A stretch of 39,499 nt of DNA from JBBKWH01 sp037968855. GTDB lineage: Bacteria > Pseudomonadota > Gammaproteobacteria > Pseudomonadales > Moraxellaceae. The translations under genes were made by a program, and so were the position numbers. Below, in pieces: positions 24,783 through 33,962 of this stretch. The DNA is taken from assembly GCA_037968855.1 (NCBI GenBank), contig JBBKWH010000116.1, positions 1-39,499 of the forward strand, in the 5' to 3' direction. The notes beneath the pieces were generated by a model, which did no database searches, had not been told where the DNA came from, and saw only the letters and a program-made list of their open reading frames with translations. Position 1 is the first letter of the stretch, and every line of letters starts with the position of its first letter.

Positions 24783-27017
24783 TTAGCGAACGCTGATCTT
24801 TAAACCCGCTTGCGCCGCAAGGCCGGTAAAGTCGGGGAAGCTTGTGGCGACGGTTTCTGTGCCCACAATGGTAATTGGGCCGCTTGAACGTAGCGCAGCC
24901 ATGGCAAAGCTCATGGCGATGCGATGATCGTGGTGGCTTTCAATTTCGCCTGTTCCAAAGATTGGGGCATTACTGCCCGCTTGACCTTTACCCTCGATAA
25001 TCATGCCATCTGGTGTTGGGGTGCAATCAATGCCCAAGGTTTTAAGGCCATCGGCCATCACTTGAATCCGGTCTGACTCTTTGACCCGTAGCTCTGCCGC
25101 ACCAGTCAAAATGGTCTGCCCTTCTGCACAGGCGGCGGCAATAAAGATGGCTGGAAATTCATCAATCGCCAACGGCACTTGGTCTTCTGGGATATGAATG
25201 CCTTTAAGCGTGTTGGCTTTAATCCGAATGTCGGCAACAGGTTCGCCACCCGCCATCGCTTGATTCTCTAAGCTGATATCCGCGCCCATTTGACGCAAAA
25301 TTTCTAGTACGCCAGTGCGGGTTGGATTGATGCCGACTTGACGTAAGGTCACATCCGATCCCGCTGCAATCGCCGCTCCCACCATAAAAAATGCTGCTGA
25401 AGAAATATCCGCAGGCACTTGAATATCGGTTGCTGTTAGCGTGCCACCGCCTTGAATACTGACCACTTTGCCATTCACCTCGACCGGATAACCAAAGGCT
25501 TTGAGCATACGCTCGCTATGGTCGCGGGTCGGTTCTGGCTCGACTACGGTGGTAGTGCCCTCTGCCCACAGACCGGCTAGCAAAATACCGGATTTGACCT
25601 GCGCCGAGGCCATTGGCAAATCATAATGAATGCCTTGAATGGCTTGCTTACCGCTAATGCTGACTGGCGGCGTACCGCGCTCGCCGGTGGTTTGAATCTG
25701 TGCGCCCATCAAGCGTAAAGGCTTGGCGATACGCTCCATGGGGCGTTTGGTCAGGGAGGGATCGCCAGTTAACACGGTATCAAACGACTGTGCCGCCAAA
25801 ATACCGGACAACAGACGCATGCTGGTGCCAGAGTTGCCCATGTATAACGGGCCAACGGGGGCTTTTAGGCCGTGCAAACCCACACCATGAATGGTGACTT
25901 CGCCGTTTTTTGGCCCTTCAATCACCACGCCCATATCACGGAAGGCTTGCAAGGTGGCTAGCGCATCTTCGCCTTCCAAAAAGCCCGATACGTGTGTGAC
26001 GCCTTCGGCCAGTGCACCAAACATGATCGAGCGATGCGATACGGATTTATCACCAGGGATAGGAAGGCTGCCGTGAAGTTGGCCGCCGGCTTGAACGATG
26101 AATTGCTGGGTCACTGTGGTGGTTTCCATATACGGGGTTTTGGCAAGCATGTGGGTAAAGTGTTTGCGTGCAGACTGGGCGCGACTGAGTAAGCCAGTCA
26201 GACCTGCCGAGTCTTGTTGCTCAATCAGGCGGCGTAGCTCACGCAATTGGGCCTCAAAGCCATCAACCGCATGCAAAATCGAGGTTTGATTGGCAAAAAA
26301 AATGTCATGCCACATCTGCGGGTCACTGGCGGCAATACGGGTAAAGTCGCGAAATCCGCCCGCAGCATAGCGAAAAATATCCAGATTGTCGGTACTACTG
26401 GCCAGTTGTTCAACCAGCGTAAAGGCTAACAAATGCGGTAAATGACTGGTTTGTGCCAAGATCGCGTCGTGACGTTCGACCGTCATGGTCAACACTTCGG
26501 CCTGTGCTGCCCGCCACATCTGCGTGACACGCTCAACGGCATCTGTGCGACTTGATGGCAACGGGGTCAGAATAATTTTGTGATGAGCAAACAACTGCGC
26601 ATGGCCAGCCGCCACGCCGGTTTTTTCGCCACCGGCAATGGGATGCGCAGGCACAAAACCACTCGGCAAATGCTCGCCAAATACCGCATGAGCAGCAGCG
26701 ACCACATTGCCTTTGGTACTGCCCACATCGGTCAAAATAGCATCGGCACGCATATGGGGCGCAATGGCGCGCATCACGGCTTCGGTGGCACAGACCGGCA
26801 TCGCCAGCACAATTAAATCCGCATCTTTGACTGCATCGACTGGATCACGAAAACCGGCATCAATCACGCCCAGACGCTTGGCTTCTTCCAACGTACTGGC
26901 CGAGCGCGTACTGGCGACGATCTGCCCTGCCAAGCCTTGCTCGCGCAGCACCCGCGCAAGGCTAGAGCCAATCAGCCCTAGACCAATAAATGCGACCTTA
27001 GCAAACATCTGGCTCAT
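24783..27017 (-). CDS. tyrA-aroA: Prephenate dehydrogenase / EPSP synthase fusion (TyrA-AroA)
   Basis: This 744-residue fusion couples the shikimate pathway to tyrosine synthesis. Residues about 5-295 are prephenate dehydrogenase, with the Rossmann motif GLGLIGSSLA (12-21) and HPIAGGEKTG (125-134). Residues about 305-744 are EPSP synthase (3-phosphoshikimate 1-carboxyvinyltransferase) with GDKSVSHR (322-329), GNSGTSMR (394-401), SAQVKSG (471-477), RDHSERM (498-504), NPTRTG (564-569) and DHRIAMSF (697-704). RDHSE, GDKS, SAQ-x-K and N-x-TR are the class II EPSPS motifs. The glyphosate-site position is Gly in GNSGTS, not the Ala of the CP4 enzyme. It is coupled to hisC by a four-base overlap. 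Confidence 0.97.
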   Translation of the reverse strand: MSQMFAKVAFIGLGLIGSSLARVLREQGLAGQIVASTRSASTLEEAKRLGVIDAGFRDPVDAVKDADLIVLAMPVCATEAVMRAIAPHMRADAILTDVGSTKGNVVAAAHAVFGEHLPSGFVPAHPIAGGEKTGVAAGHAQLFAHHKIILTPLPSSRTDAVERVTQMWRAAQAEVLTMTVERHDAILAQTSHLPHLLAFTLVEQLASSTDNLDIFRYAAGGFRDFTRIAASDPQMWHDIFFANQTSILHAVDGFEAQLRELRRLIEQQDSAGLTGLLSRAQSARKHFTHMLAKTPYMETTTVTQQFIVQAGGQLHGSLPIPGDKSVSHRSIMFGALAEGVTHVSGFLEGEDALATLQAFRDMGVVIEGPKNGEVTIHGVGLHGLKAPVGPLYMGNSGTSMRLLSGILAAQSFDTVLTGDPSLTKRPMERIAKPLRLMGAQIQTTGERGTPPVSISGKQAIQGIHYDLPMASAQVKSGILLAGLWAEGTTTVVEPEPTRDHSERMLKAFGYPVEVNGKVVSIQGGGTLTATDIQVPADISSAAFFMVGAAIAAGSDVTLRQVGINPTRTGVLEILRQMGADISLENQAMAGGEPVADIRIKANTLKGIHIPEDQVPLAIDEFPAIFIAAACAEGQTILTGAAELRVKESDRIQVMADGLKTLGIDCTPTPDGMIIEGKGQAGSNAPIFGTGEIESHHDHRIAMSFAMAALRSSGPITIVGTETVATSFPDFTGLAAQAGLKISVR

Positions 27018-28168
27018 GCCACATCGTCCGGCGCTAGACCTAACACTTGGGCCAGTGCGTCCAAGAAACGCTGATTCTCCGACGGCAAGCCAATCGACAC
27101 CCGAATGTAGTCCGGCATGCCATAGTTGGTGACTGGGCGAACGATCACGCCTTTTTTCAGTAAAGCATTAAATACCGCGATGCCATCACGTTCGCCACGC
27201 TTGGCAATTTTGATGCTTAAAAAATTAGCACGGGATGGAATCCACGATAGACACAACTCGCTCAGACCAGCCTCAAGCTGCGCCATTCCCTCACGATTCA
27301 TCTGACGGCTTTTTTCGACAAAATCTTGATCTTGCAAGGCTGCACTGGCCGCAGCCAACGCGATTGAATTGACGTTAAACGGCTGGCGCACACGGTTAAG
27401 CAAGTCACTGACATCGGCACTCGCCAGACCAAAGCCAACCCGTAGCGCCGCCAAACCATAGGCTTTGGACAAGGTACGGCTGATCAATAGATTGCTGTGT
27501 CTTTTCAGAAATTTTAGGCTATCAAACTGCTCTGGGAAGTACTCGACATAGGCTTCGTCCAGTACCACCAGCACATTCCACGGGATTTGCTTCATAAATG
27601 CGTCAAACGCATCTTCTTCAAACCATGTGCCGGTTGGATTATTGGGATTGGCAATAAAAATCACCCGTGTGTCATCGCGTACTGCCTTGGCCATTGCAGG
27701 TAGATCATGACCAAAATCTTTGGCCGGCACTTCAATACCCACTGCGCCAACCGCTTGAACTACCAGCGGATACACGGCAAAAGCATGTTGGCTATAAATG
27801 GCTGAGTTACCCGCCGCCAAAAAGGTCCGTGCTACTAACTCCAAAATATCGTTAGACCCATTACCCAAGGTAATTTGGTTCATGTTGACATCAAACAATT
27901 GGCTAATCGTACTTTTAAGCTTAAAACCATTGCCGTCGGGATAACGCCCAACCTCGGCCAAGGCCTCTTGCATGGCGCGCATGGCCTGCGGCGAGCAACC
28001 CAATGGGTTTTCGTTACTGGCCAGTTTGACAATATCGGTCAAGCCTAACTCACGTTTAAGCTCATCAATCGGCTTACCGGCTTGATACGGCGAGATTTGT
28101 GCAATACCTTGATTGGCAGGCAAAATTGATGGTGCACTTAAGCCCATTGTGTACTCTTGACATGACAT
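27014..28168 (-). CDS. hisC: Histidinol-phosphate / aromatic aminotransferase (HisC2-type)
   Basis: This 384-residue PLP aminotransferase has KLASNENPLGCSP (about 48-60), NPNNPTGTW (174-182), the DEAYVEY block (204-210) and the PLP lysine K235 in SRTLSKAYGLAALRVG. Its position between pheA and tyrA-aroA suggests it can transaminate phenylpyruvate and hydroxyphenylpyruvate as well as imidazole-acetol phosphate, as proposed for HisC2 enzymes. The ATG with a GGGAAG ribosome-binding site eight bases upstream was kept. A second ATG seven codons in is possible. Confidence 0.93.
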   Translation of the reverse strand: MSCQEYTMGLSAPSILPANQGIAQISPYQAGKPIDELKRELGLTDIVKLASNENPLGCSPQAMRAMQEALAEVGRYPDGNGFKLKSTISQLFDVNMNQITLGNGSNDILELVARTFLAAGNSAIYSQHAFAVYPLVVQAVGAVGIEVPAKDFGHDLPAMAKAVRDDTRVIFIANPNNPTGTWFEEDAFDAFMKQIPWNVLVVLDEAYVEYFPEQFDSLKFLKRHSNLLISRTLSKAYGLAALRVGFGLASADVSDLLNRVRQPFNVNSIALAAASAALQDQDFVEKSRQMNREGMAQLEAGLSELCLSWIPSRANFLSIKIAKRGERDGIAVFNALLKKGVIVRPVTNYGMPDYIRVSIGLPSENQRFLDALAQVLGLAPDDVA

Positions 28169-28215
28169 ACTAAAGACTTCCCAATCGACAAACAGCCGTA
28201 AATAAACAGCAATGA

Positions 28216-29349
28216 TTACAGTACCGCACGAGGATAAGAACCCAGTACCCGTAGCTCTTTGACCAATGGACGAATCTCATTTAACGCTGCCGCAACATTG
28301 GCATCGTCTTGATGGCCTTTTAGATCAATAAAGAACACATAGGCCCATTTATCTGGTAAAGCCGGACGGGTCTCAATGCTGGTCATCGACAAGCCATGCG
28401 CGGCAAACGGGGCCAAAATCTCCAGCAACGCCCCTGCACGGTCATGCGCGGCAATCATCAACGAGGTTTTATCATCACCACTGGCTGGCACACGCTCACC
28501 ACCAATAATCAAAAACCGCGTGGTATTGCTGGGATTGTCTTCAATGTTGCGGTGCAGCGCGGTCAGACCATATTGCTCGGCCGCCAACTCACCAGCAATC
28601 GCCGCCGAATGCCATTCGGTTTTGATCCGACGTGCAGCTTCGGCATTGCTACTGACCGCCACACGCTCGGCTTTGGGAAAATGAGCATCCAGCCACTTGC
28701 GGCACTGGGCCAGCGATTGCTGATGCGAGTAAATCTTGGTAATCGAATCGGCACGAGTCGTCGGCGCAATCAACAAATTATGATGAATGCGTAGCTCGAC
28801 CTCACCAATCACATTGAGCGGCGAGCTAATAAAGCAATCAAGGGTGTGATTGACTACGCCCTCTGAGGAGTTTTCGACGGGTACAACGCCATAGTGCGCA
28901 CTGCCAGCCTCAACCTCACGAAACACTTCATCAATGGTGGCTTGCGGCAGACTCACGGCTTCATGGCCAAAGTGCTTGAGCGCAGCGGCTTGGGTAAACG
29001 TGCCTTCTGGACCCAAAAATGCAATGGTCTGCGGGGCTTCTAGCGCCAAACAAGCCGACATGATCTCACGGAACAAACGCGCCACGGTCTCATCACCCAA
29101 TGGCCCTTCGTTACGGGCCATGACTGCGCGCAACACTTGGGCTTCGCGCTCTGGACGATAAAAGACCGGATCGGTCTCGACTGCCAGCTTTGAGCGCGCC
29201 ACTTGCTCGGCCAAGCGTGCACGCTGATTGAGCAGTTGGTGCAACTGTTGATCGACTGCATCAATCTGATCACGCAGCTCGGTCAAAGGAGGAGCCGCTT
29301 GTGGGGCAATGCCGTTACGCCAGCCTTCGCCATCCGTTGTCGATGTCAT
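28216..29349 (-). CDS. pheA: Bifunctional chorismate mutase / prephenate dehydratase
   Basis: PheA makes phenylpyruvate from chorismate. The 377-residue protein has an AroQ-type chorismate mutase at about 20-100 (LRDQIDAVDQQLHQLLNQRA), prephenate dehydratase at about 105-285 (AFLGPEGTFTQAAA, VVPVENSSEGVVNHTLD, NTTRFLIIG) and a C-terminal ACT domain at about 295-370. The ACT domain contains GLSMTSIETRP, which usually mediates phenylalanine feedback. The start MTSTTDGEG was chosen for the GGGATG ribosome-binding site and family length. It leads the pheA-hisC-tyrA/aroA run, with a 47-base gap to hisC. Confidence 0.96.
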   Translation of the reverse strand: MTSTTDGEGWRNGIAPQAAPPLTELRDQIDAVDQQLHQLLNQRARLAEQVARSKLAVETDPVFYRPEREAQVLRAVMARNEGPLGDETVARLFREIMSACLALEAPQTIAFLGPEGTFTQAAALKHFGHEAVSLPQATIDEVFREVEAGSAHYGVVPVENSSEGVVNHTLDCFISSPLNVIGEVELRIHHNLLIAPTTRADSITKIYSHQQSLAQCRKWLDAHFPKAERVAVSSNAEAARRIKTEWHSAAIAGELAAEQYGLTALHRNIEDNPSNTTRFLIIGGERVPASGDDKTSLMIAAHDRAGALLEILAPFAAHGLSMTSIETRPALPDKWAYVFFIDLKGHQDDANVAAALNEIRPLVKELRVLGSYPRAVL

Positions 29350-29525
29350 GTTTGCATCCCGTATTCTACAGGCCGTGAAGTGTAGCAAAAATCACAGCAT
29401 TGGATGCACTGTCCGCAAGATCTGAACACTATCTGAATGGTGAGTGTTATTAAAAAAGCCATTTGAAAGATTATTTCATTTGCTTAGGCTAAAAAATTAA
29501 GACTAAAGTAAGACGTAAAGACGAT

Positions 29526-29554
29526 TGGTGTTGAAACAATCACATGCTACAACT
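29526..29554 (+). promoter_or_regulatory. Possible promoter of the transaldolase gene
   Basis: TTGGTG and TACAAC are separated by 17 bases, and the -10 box is preceded by TGC, giving an extended -10. It lies 34 bases before the transaldolase ATG. Confidence 0.45.
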
Positions 29555-29588
29555 AACACTATCTAGATCAACAACGGACTGACCGAGA

Positions 29589-30569
29589 ATGGCAAATCTA
29601 CTTGCACAACTGAGCCAAATGACCACCGTGGTGGCCGATACCGGCGATCTTGCAGCCATTGCACGCCTACGCCCGATTGATGCCACCACTAATCCGTCTT
29701 TGATCACCGCAGCCGCCGCATTGCCAAGCAGCGAACCCCTGCTCAATGATGCTCACCAACAAGCCGTCAAAGAAGGCTTGCAAGGTGATGCAATGATCGA
29801 ACGCATGATCGACCTACTGACTGTGCGCTTAGGTGTGGAAATTTTGGGCTTGATTACGGGTCGTGTCTCAACCGAAGTGGATGCGCGATTGTCGTATGAC
29901 ACCCAACCGACCCTTGACAAAGCTCGTGAACTGATTGGCCTATACCAAGCGGCTGGCATTGATAAAGACCGCGTACTGATTAAAATCGCCGCCACATGGC
30001 AAGGCATCAAAGCCGCCGAGATCCTTGAGCAAGAAGGCATTCATTGTAATTTGACCTTGTTGTTTGGCATGCATCAAGCGGTGGCTTGTGCCGAAGGGGG
30101 GATCACGCTGATTTCACCATTTGTCGGTCGTATTTTAGATTGGCAAAAAAAATCTGAAGGCCGCAGCGACATTCCTGTAACAGAAGATGCAGGCGTGCAG
30201 TCCGTCAAACAGATTTATGCCTACTACAAACAACATCGCTATCTGACCGAAGTGATGGGGGCCAGCTTTAGAAGTAGTGCACAGATTATTGCCTTGGCGG
30301 GTTGTGACCTACTGACCATCTCCCCTGTCTTGTTAGATGAACTTGCAAATACTGACGGCCAGTTGATGCAAGCGCTGTCGGCAGATGATGCAACACAATC
30401 GGGACTAGACAAATTTAGCCTAGATGAGGCAGTCTTCACGCGGCAGCACACCGACAACCCGATGGCCTGCGACTTGCTCCAAGCCGGTATCGATGGCTTT
30501 ATCAAAGCGCGTGAGCAATTAACGCTACAATTGCGTCAGGCCTTTGGCGTAGGTGAGCTTGCGCCTTAA
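29589..30569 (+). CDS. tal: Transaldolase
   Basis: Transaldolase moves a dihydroxyacetone unit in the non-oxidative pentose phosphate pathway. The 326-residue protein is the classical TalB type. IDATTNPSLI (30-39) carries the catalytic Asp, and the Schiff-base lysine is K132 in RVLIKIAATWQG, the same number as in E. coli TalB. Other conserved blocks are CNLTLLFGMHQA and ISPFVGRILDW. The ribosome-binding site before the ATG is weak. It is followed 40 bases later by a small membrane-protein gene on the same strand. Confidence 0.97.
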   Translation: MANLLAQLSQMTTVVADTGDLAAIARLRPIDATTNPSLITAAAALPSSEPLLNDAHQQAVKEGLQGDAMIERMIDLLTVRLGVEILGLITGRVSTEVDARLSYDTQPTLDKARELIGLYQAAGIDKDRVLIKIAATWQGIKAAEILEQEGIHCNLTLLFGMHQAVACAEGGITLISPFVGRILDWQKKSEGRSDIPVTEDAGVQSVKQIYAYYKQHRYLTEVMGASFRSSAQIIALAGCDLLTISPVLLDELANTDGQLMQALSADDATQSGLDKFSLDEAVFTRQHTDNPMACDLLQAGIDGFIKAREQLTLQLRQAFGVGELAP

Positions 30570-30609
30570 GGCAACTTTTTGTATTGACCACCAACCGAAC
30601 ACGGACACC

Positions 30610-31101
30610 ATGATCGAAACCACCTTGCTAGAACATCGTAAAGTCCGCCGTGCACTCGGTTGGGATTTGATCATGGCAGCGGCCTTGCTGCCGATTTTGC
30701 CCTTGCTGTATATCTGGCTCAGTAGCGAGATGATGTTTAACGTGTTGGTCATGCCAGCAGCCTTAGTCGGCGGCGTGCTGTATTTGTTAGGGTTAGCAGT
30801 GATCAGTTGGTGGAACCGCACCTATGTGTCTGAGTTTCGCTATACCGTGACCAGCCAGCAGGTTAGTTGCCAGCACCCCGACCATGCTGCACTCAATTAC
30901 GAAGTCAACGTCGCTCAATTGACTACGCTGGAATACGCGATTCACGACTTGCAAAAACAGCGTGCGATCTATCAATTGGTTCTCGATGATGGTCGTCATT
31001 TGCCGATTCCATTGGACTATGACAACCCTGTCCATCGGATCAAAACTGCGCTGACCACCGCCAAGCCAGATCTGATTGTTAAACAGAATCAATCGTTTTA
31101 A
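30610..31101 (+). CDS. Small membrane protein of unknown function
   Basis: This 163-residue protein starts MIETTLLEHRKVRRALGW and has two membrane helices close together (about 20-39 and 46-67). A soluble C-terminal part rich in beta strands follows, including RYTVTSQQVSCQHPDH and YQLVLDDGRHLPIPLDY. The layout resembles bacterial PH-domain (YdbS-like) membrane proteins, but the match is only by pattern. The ATG was preferred over an upstream in-frame start that overlaps the transaldolase stop. It ends at a strong bidirectional terminator. Confidence 0.65.
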   Translation: MIETTLLEHRKVRRALGWDLIMAAALLPILPLLYIWLSSEMMFNVLVMPAALVGGVLYLLGLAVISWWNRTYVSEFRYTVTSQQVSCQHPDHAALNYEVNVAQLTTLEYAIHDLQKQRAIYQLVLDDGRHLPIPLDYDNPVHRIKTALTTAKPDLIVKQNQSF

Positions 31102-31142
31102 GCCCTCATCTGTTAAAAAACACCGATCTGACAATACCGATC

Positions 31143-31181
31143 AAAAAAAGCAGCAGCCCATCAATGACTGCTGCTTTTTTT
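31143..31181. terminator. Bidirectional terminator
   Basis: A perfect 14-bp stem AAAAAAAGCAGCAG / CTGCTGCTTTTTTT with an 11-base loop lies between the plus-strand membrane-protein gene and the minus-strand pepN end. Confidence 0.93.
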
Positions 31182-31214
31182 TGGATCACGTTTATGGATC
31201 AAGCGTGAGGGCAT

Positions 31215-33806
31215 TTATTCTGCTTTGGCGGCCTTAAGCAAATTGCTTAAAGTCTCGGTCACACTGCTAGAAGATACTTTTGGCTCAAGCGCTTGCAGAA
31301 TAGCCAGTGCTTGTTGCTTTAATGGCGCTTTTAGCGTGTACCAACGCGACAACACTTGCAGAATGCGCGAGGCTAGAACGGGATTTTTGGCATCCAAAAT
31401 TTGCGCCATATCCGCATAAAATTGCATGCCTTCTGGCGTCCACAGCGCACAAGGGCGGCTGGCAAAGTTGCTGGTGACGGCACGAACTCGATTGGGCGTA
31501 CCCAGATCAAAACGCGAATGCTGGGTCAAGGCACGCGCATCGGCAGCCGTGGCCATAGGGCTAGCGGCTTGAACGCCAAACCACAGATCAATCGCCAAGG
31601 CTTCATCACTAAAGCGTTGTTCAAAATCAGCCAGTTTTGCATCTGCATCTGGCGCGGCATGCCAAACCAAACAACGTAGCGCACCCAAACGCTCAGTCAT
31701 ACATACCGCTGCATCATATTGCTGACTGGCCCAACACAATGCCTCGGTGATCCCCGCACGGCAAGCCATCGACAACACAGCATTGCGCCATGCACGCTGG
31801 CCCATCGCAAGGCTGGTGTCCTCGTAAGCAACAATCGGTAATGCGCCATAGGCAACTGGCCAATAATCATTCAGCTTGTGCGCCAAGGCATTCAGCAAGG
31901 CTTCGCGCTGCTCGTGAAACACCGCTGGATCGTATTCTTGATCGACACGGCTGGCCAAATAGCCTTCGGTTGGCACTTCGATCAAGCGAGACGCCAGTAA
32001 TGGATCGCGTGGCGCAAGCTCCGGCAAGGTCTTGGCTAAGGCATCCAGATACAGCGCGGCATCATGCTTGTGAATCAGCACCCGCTCTAGCAATTGCTGG
32101 GTGGCTTGCCATTGATTAAAGCCGTTGGTCTCATGCTGAACCAAAAATGCCAAATCGCTGTCTTGATAGGCAAAATCCAACAGCACCGGCGCAGAAAAAT
32201 CTCGCAGAATGGACGCGACTGGCTCGGCCTCAAGACCATCAAACACAAAGGTTTGTTCGACTTGATCCAGCATTAACATGCGCTCGGCCAGCAATGCACC
32301 ACTGACCCGATCAAACAACGCGGTACTGACCGGAATCGGTAAGGCTTGCGGGGCTGGATAATTGGGCTTTTTCGGGGTGGCTTGGCTCAGGGTCAAGGTG
32401 TAAGTTTTGGCGCTGGTATCGTATTGACCCTGCCCTTTGACACACGGTGTGCCCGGTTGGCTATACCACGGCAAGAAATGTTGCAGACTAACGCCAGAAC
32501 CATCGCTTAGGCTATTGATAAAATCTTCAACCGTGACCGCTTCGCCATCATGACGGCGGAAATATTCATCAGTGCCTTGGCGGAACTTTTCTGGGCCAAG
32601 TAAGGTGGCGATCATACGGGCAATTTCTGCACCTTTGTCGTACACTGTGGCGGTATAAAAATTATTAATTTCAACAAAATGATCAGGCCGTGGCGGATGC
32701 GACATGGGGCCAGCATCTTCGGCAAACTGGGCGGTTTTTAGGCTGGATACATCATCAATCCGTTGTACCGCTGGCGATTGCAAGGTATCTGAAAACGACT
32801 GATCACGAAACACGGTAAAGCCTTCTTTTAAACACAACTGAAACCAATCACGACAGGTAATGCGATTGCCGGTCCAGTTATGGAAGTATTCGTGCGCAAT
32901 GGTCGATTTGACGTAAAAATTGCTTGGATCGGTGGTGGTTTGTGGATCGGACAACACACAGGCGGTATTAAAAATATTTAAGCCTTTGTTTTCCATCGCA
33001 CCCATATTGAACTGGCTGACCGCCACGATCATATAGTTGTCCAGATCGTAGGCACGGCCATATACATCTTCGTCCCACTGCATCGAGTCTTTCAGCGCTT
33101 GCATTGCGACGTGGCATTTGTCGATATCTTTGCTTTCGGTATACAGCTCTAGCGCCACCTCGCGGCCTTCGATGGTGGTATAGCGGTCTTGCAATAGCGC
33201 CAAATCACCAGCCACACAAGCAAACAAGTAGCTTGGTTTTTTGGTTGGGTCTTGCCAGATGGCAAAATGACGGCCTTCTCCGGCTGGGCCTTTGTCAATC
33301 AGATTGCCGTTCGCCAACAAGGTTGGGTACTTAAGATCGGCCTCTAAACGGGTGGTAAACACCGTCAGCACATCGGGACGATCCGGAAAAAAGGTAATTT
33401 TACGAAAGCCTTCTGGCTCGTTTTGGGTCACAAACAGATTGCCTGCTTGATATAGCCCCTCTAGCTGGGTATTGGACTCTGGGTGAATCCGCACACAAGT
33501 CTGCACAATACAGCGGTCCGGCGCACCTAGCACTGTCAAACGCTCGCGGTCTAACTGGTATTGCGCTGCGGTCAGCGGTTGTCCGTCAATACTGATACTG
33601 ATCAGCTCTAAATCACGCCCCAGCAACATCAACTCCCCCAGATGCTGACGCGCCATCACCAAGGTGCTACTGACCAGTGTTTCGTGATCATGAATGTCGA
33701 TATTAAGTTCGATGCTATCTACGCCATACACCGGCGGTTGATAGTCTTTGAGATAGACCACAGGATGGGCATTTTGGCTGTCATCGGGATGAGTTGCGAT
33801 ATTCAT
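31215..33806 (-). CDS. pepN: Aminopeptidase N (M1 family)
   Basis: PepN is a broad-specificity cytoplasmic zinc aminopeptidase. The 863 residues match the E. coli enzyme in length (870). The exopeptidase motif GAMEN is at 269-273, the zinc site HEYFH at 305-309 with the third ligand E328, followed by the thermolysin-like domain and the long helical C-terminal domain. The N-terminus carries about 15 extra polar residues. An AAGGA ribosome-binding site precedes the ATG. An extended -10 (TGCTATATC) lies about 60 bases upstream. Confidence 0.97.
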   Translation of the reverse strand: MNIATHPDDSQNAHPVVYLKDYQPPVYGVDSIELNIDIHDHETLVSSTLVMARQHLGELMLLGRDLELISISIDGQPLTAAQYQLDRERLTVLGAPDRCIVQTCVRIHPESNTQLEGLYQAGNLFVTQNEPEGFRKITFFPDRPDVLTVFTTRLEADLKYPTLLANGNLIDKGPAGEGRHFAIWQDPTKKPSYLFACVAGDLALLQDRYTTIEGREVALELYTESKDIDKCHVAMQALKDSMQWDEDVYGRAYDLDNYMIVAVSQFNMGAMENKGLNIFNTACVLSDPQTTTDPSNFYVKSTIAHEYFHNWTGNRITCRDWFQLCLKEGFTVFRDQSFSDTLQSPAVQRIDDVSSLKTAQFAEDAGPMSHPPRPDHFVEINNFYTATVYDKGAEIARMIATLLGPEKFRQGTDEYFRRHDGEAVTVEDFINSLSDGSGVSLQHFLPWYSQPGTPCVKGQGQYDTSAKTYTLTLSQATPKKPNYPAPQALPIPVSTALFDRVSGALLAERMLMLDQVEQTFVFDGLEAEPVASILRDFSAPVLLDFAYQDSDLAFLVQHETNGFNQWQATQQLLERVLIHKHDAALYLDALAKTLPELAPRDPLLASRLIEVPTEGYLASRVDQEYDPAVFHEQREALLNALAHKLNDYWPVAYGALPIVAYEDTSLAMGQRAWRNAVLSMACRAGITEALCWASQQYDAAVCMTERLGALRCLVWHAAPDADAKLADFEQRFSDEALAIDLWFGVQAASPMATAADARALTQHSRFDLGTPNRVRAVTSNFASRPCALWTPEGMQFYADMAQILDAKNPVLASRILQVLSRWYTLKAPLKQQALAILQALEPKVSSSSVTETLSNLLKAAKAE

Positions 33807-33863
33807 GAGCTGTCCTTGTAACGCTGGCGGTGATACCGATCAGCAAAAAAACCAGATATGGCC

Positions 33864-33872
33864 GATATAGCA
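33864..33872 (-). promoter_or_regulatory. Possible extended -10 promoter of pepN
   Basis: The minus strand reads TGCTATATC, an extended -10 match with no strong -35 partner, 58 bases before the pepN start codon in the 156-base gap after the DUF1622 gene. Confidence 0.4.
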
Positions 33873-33962
33873 TAGGTGGGGATGCTTGACGAAGTGGCAA
33901 TGGTGCTGTGCTGGATTTGTATACAATTGGCCACATTGCGCACAAAACTTGGCATTACCCTA

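Noticed and set aside
24783..27017. tyrA and aroA as two separate genes joined by a sequencing error
   Set aside because: The frame is continuous, the linker is short and clean, and this fusion is known in Pseudomonas and Moraxellaceae relatives.
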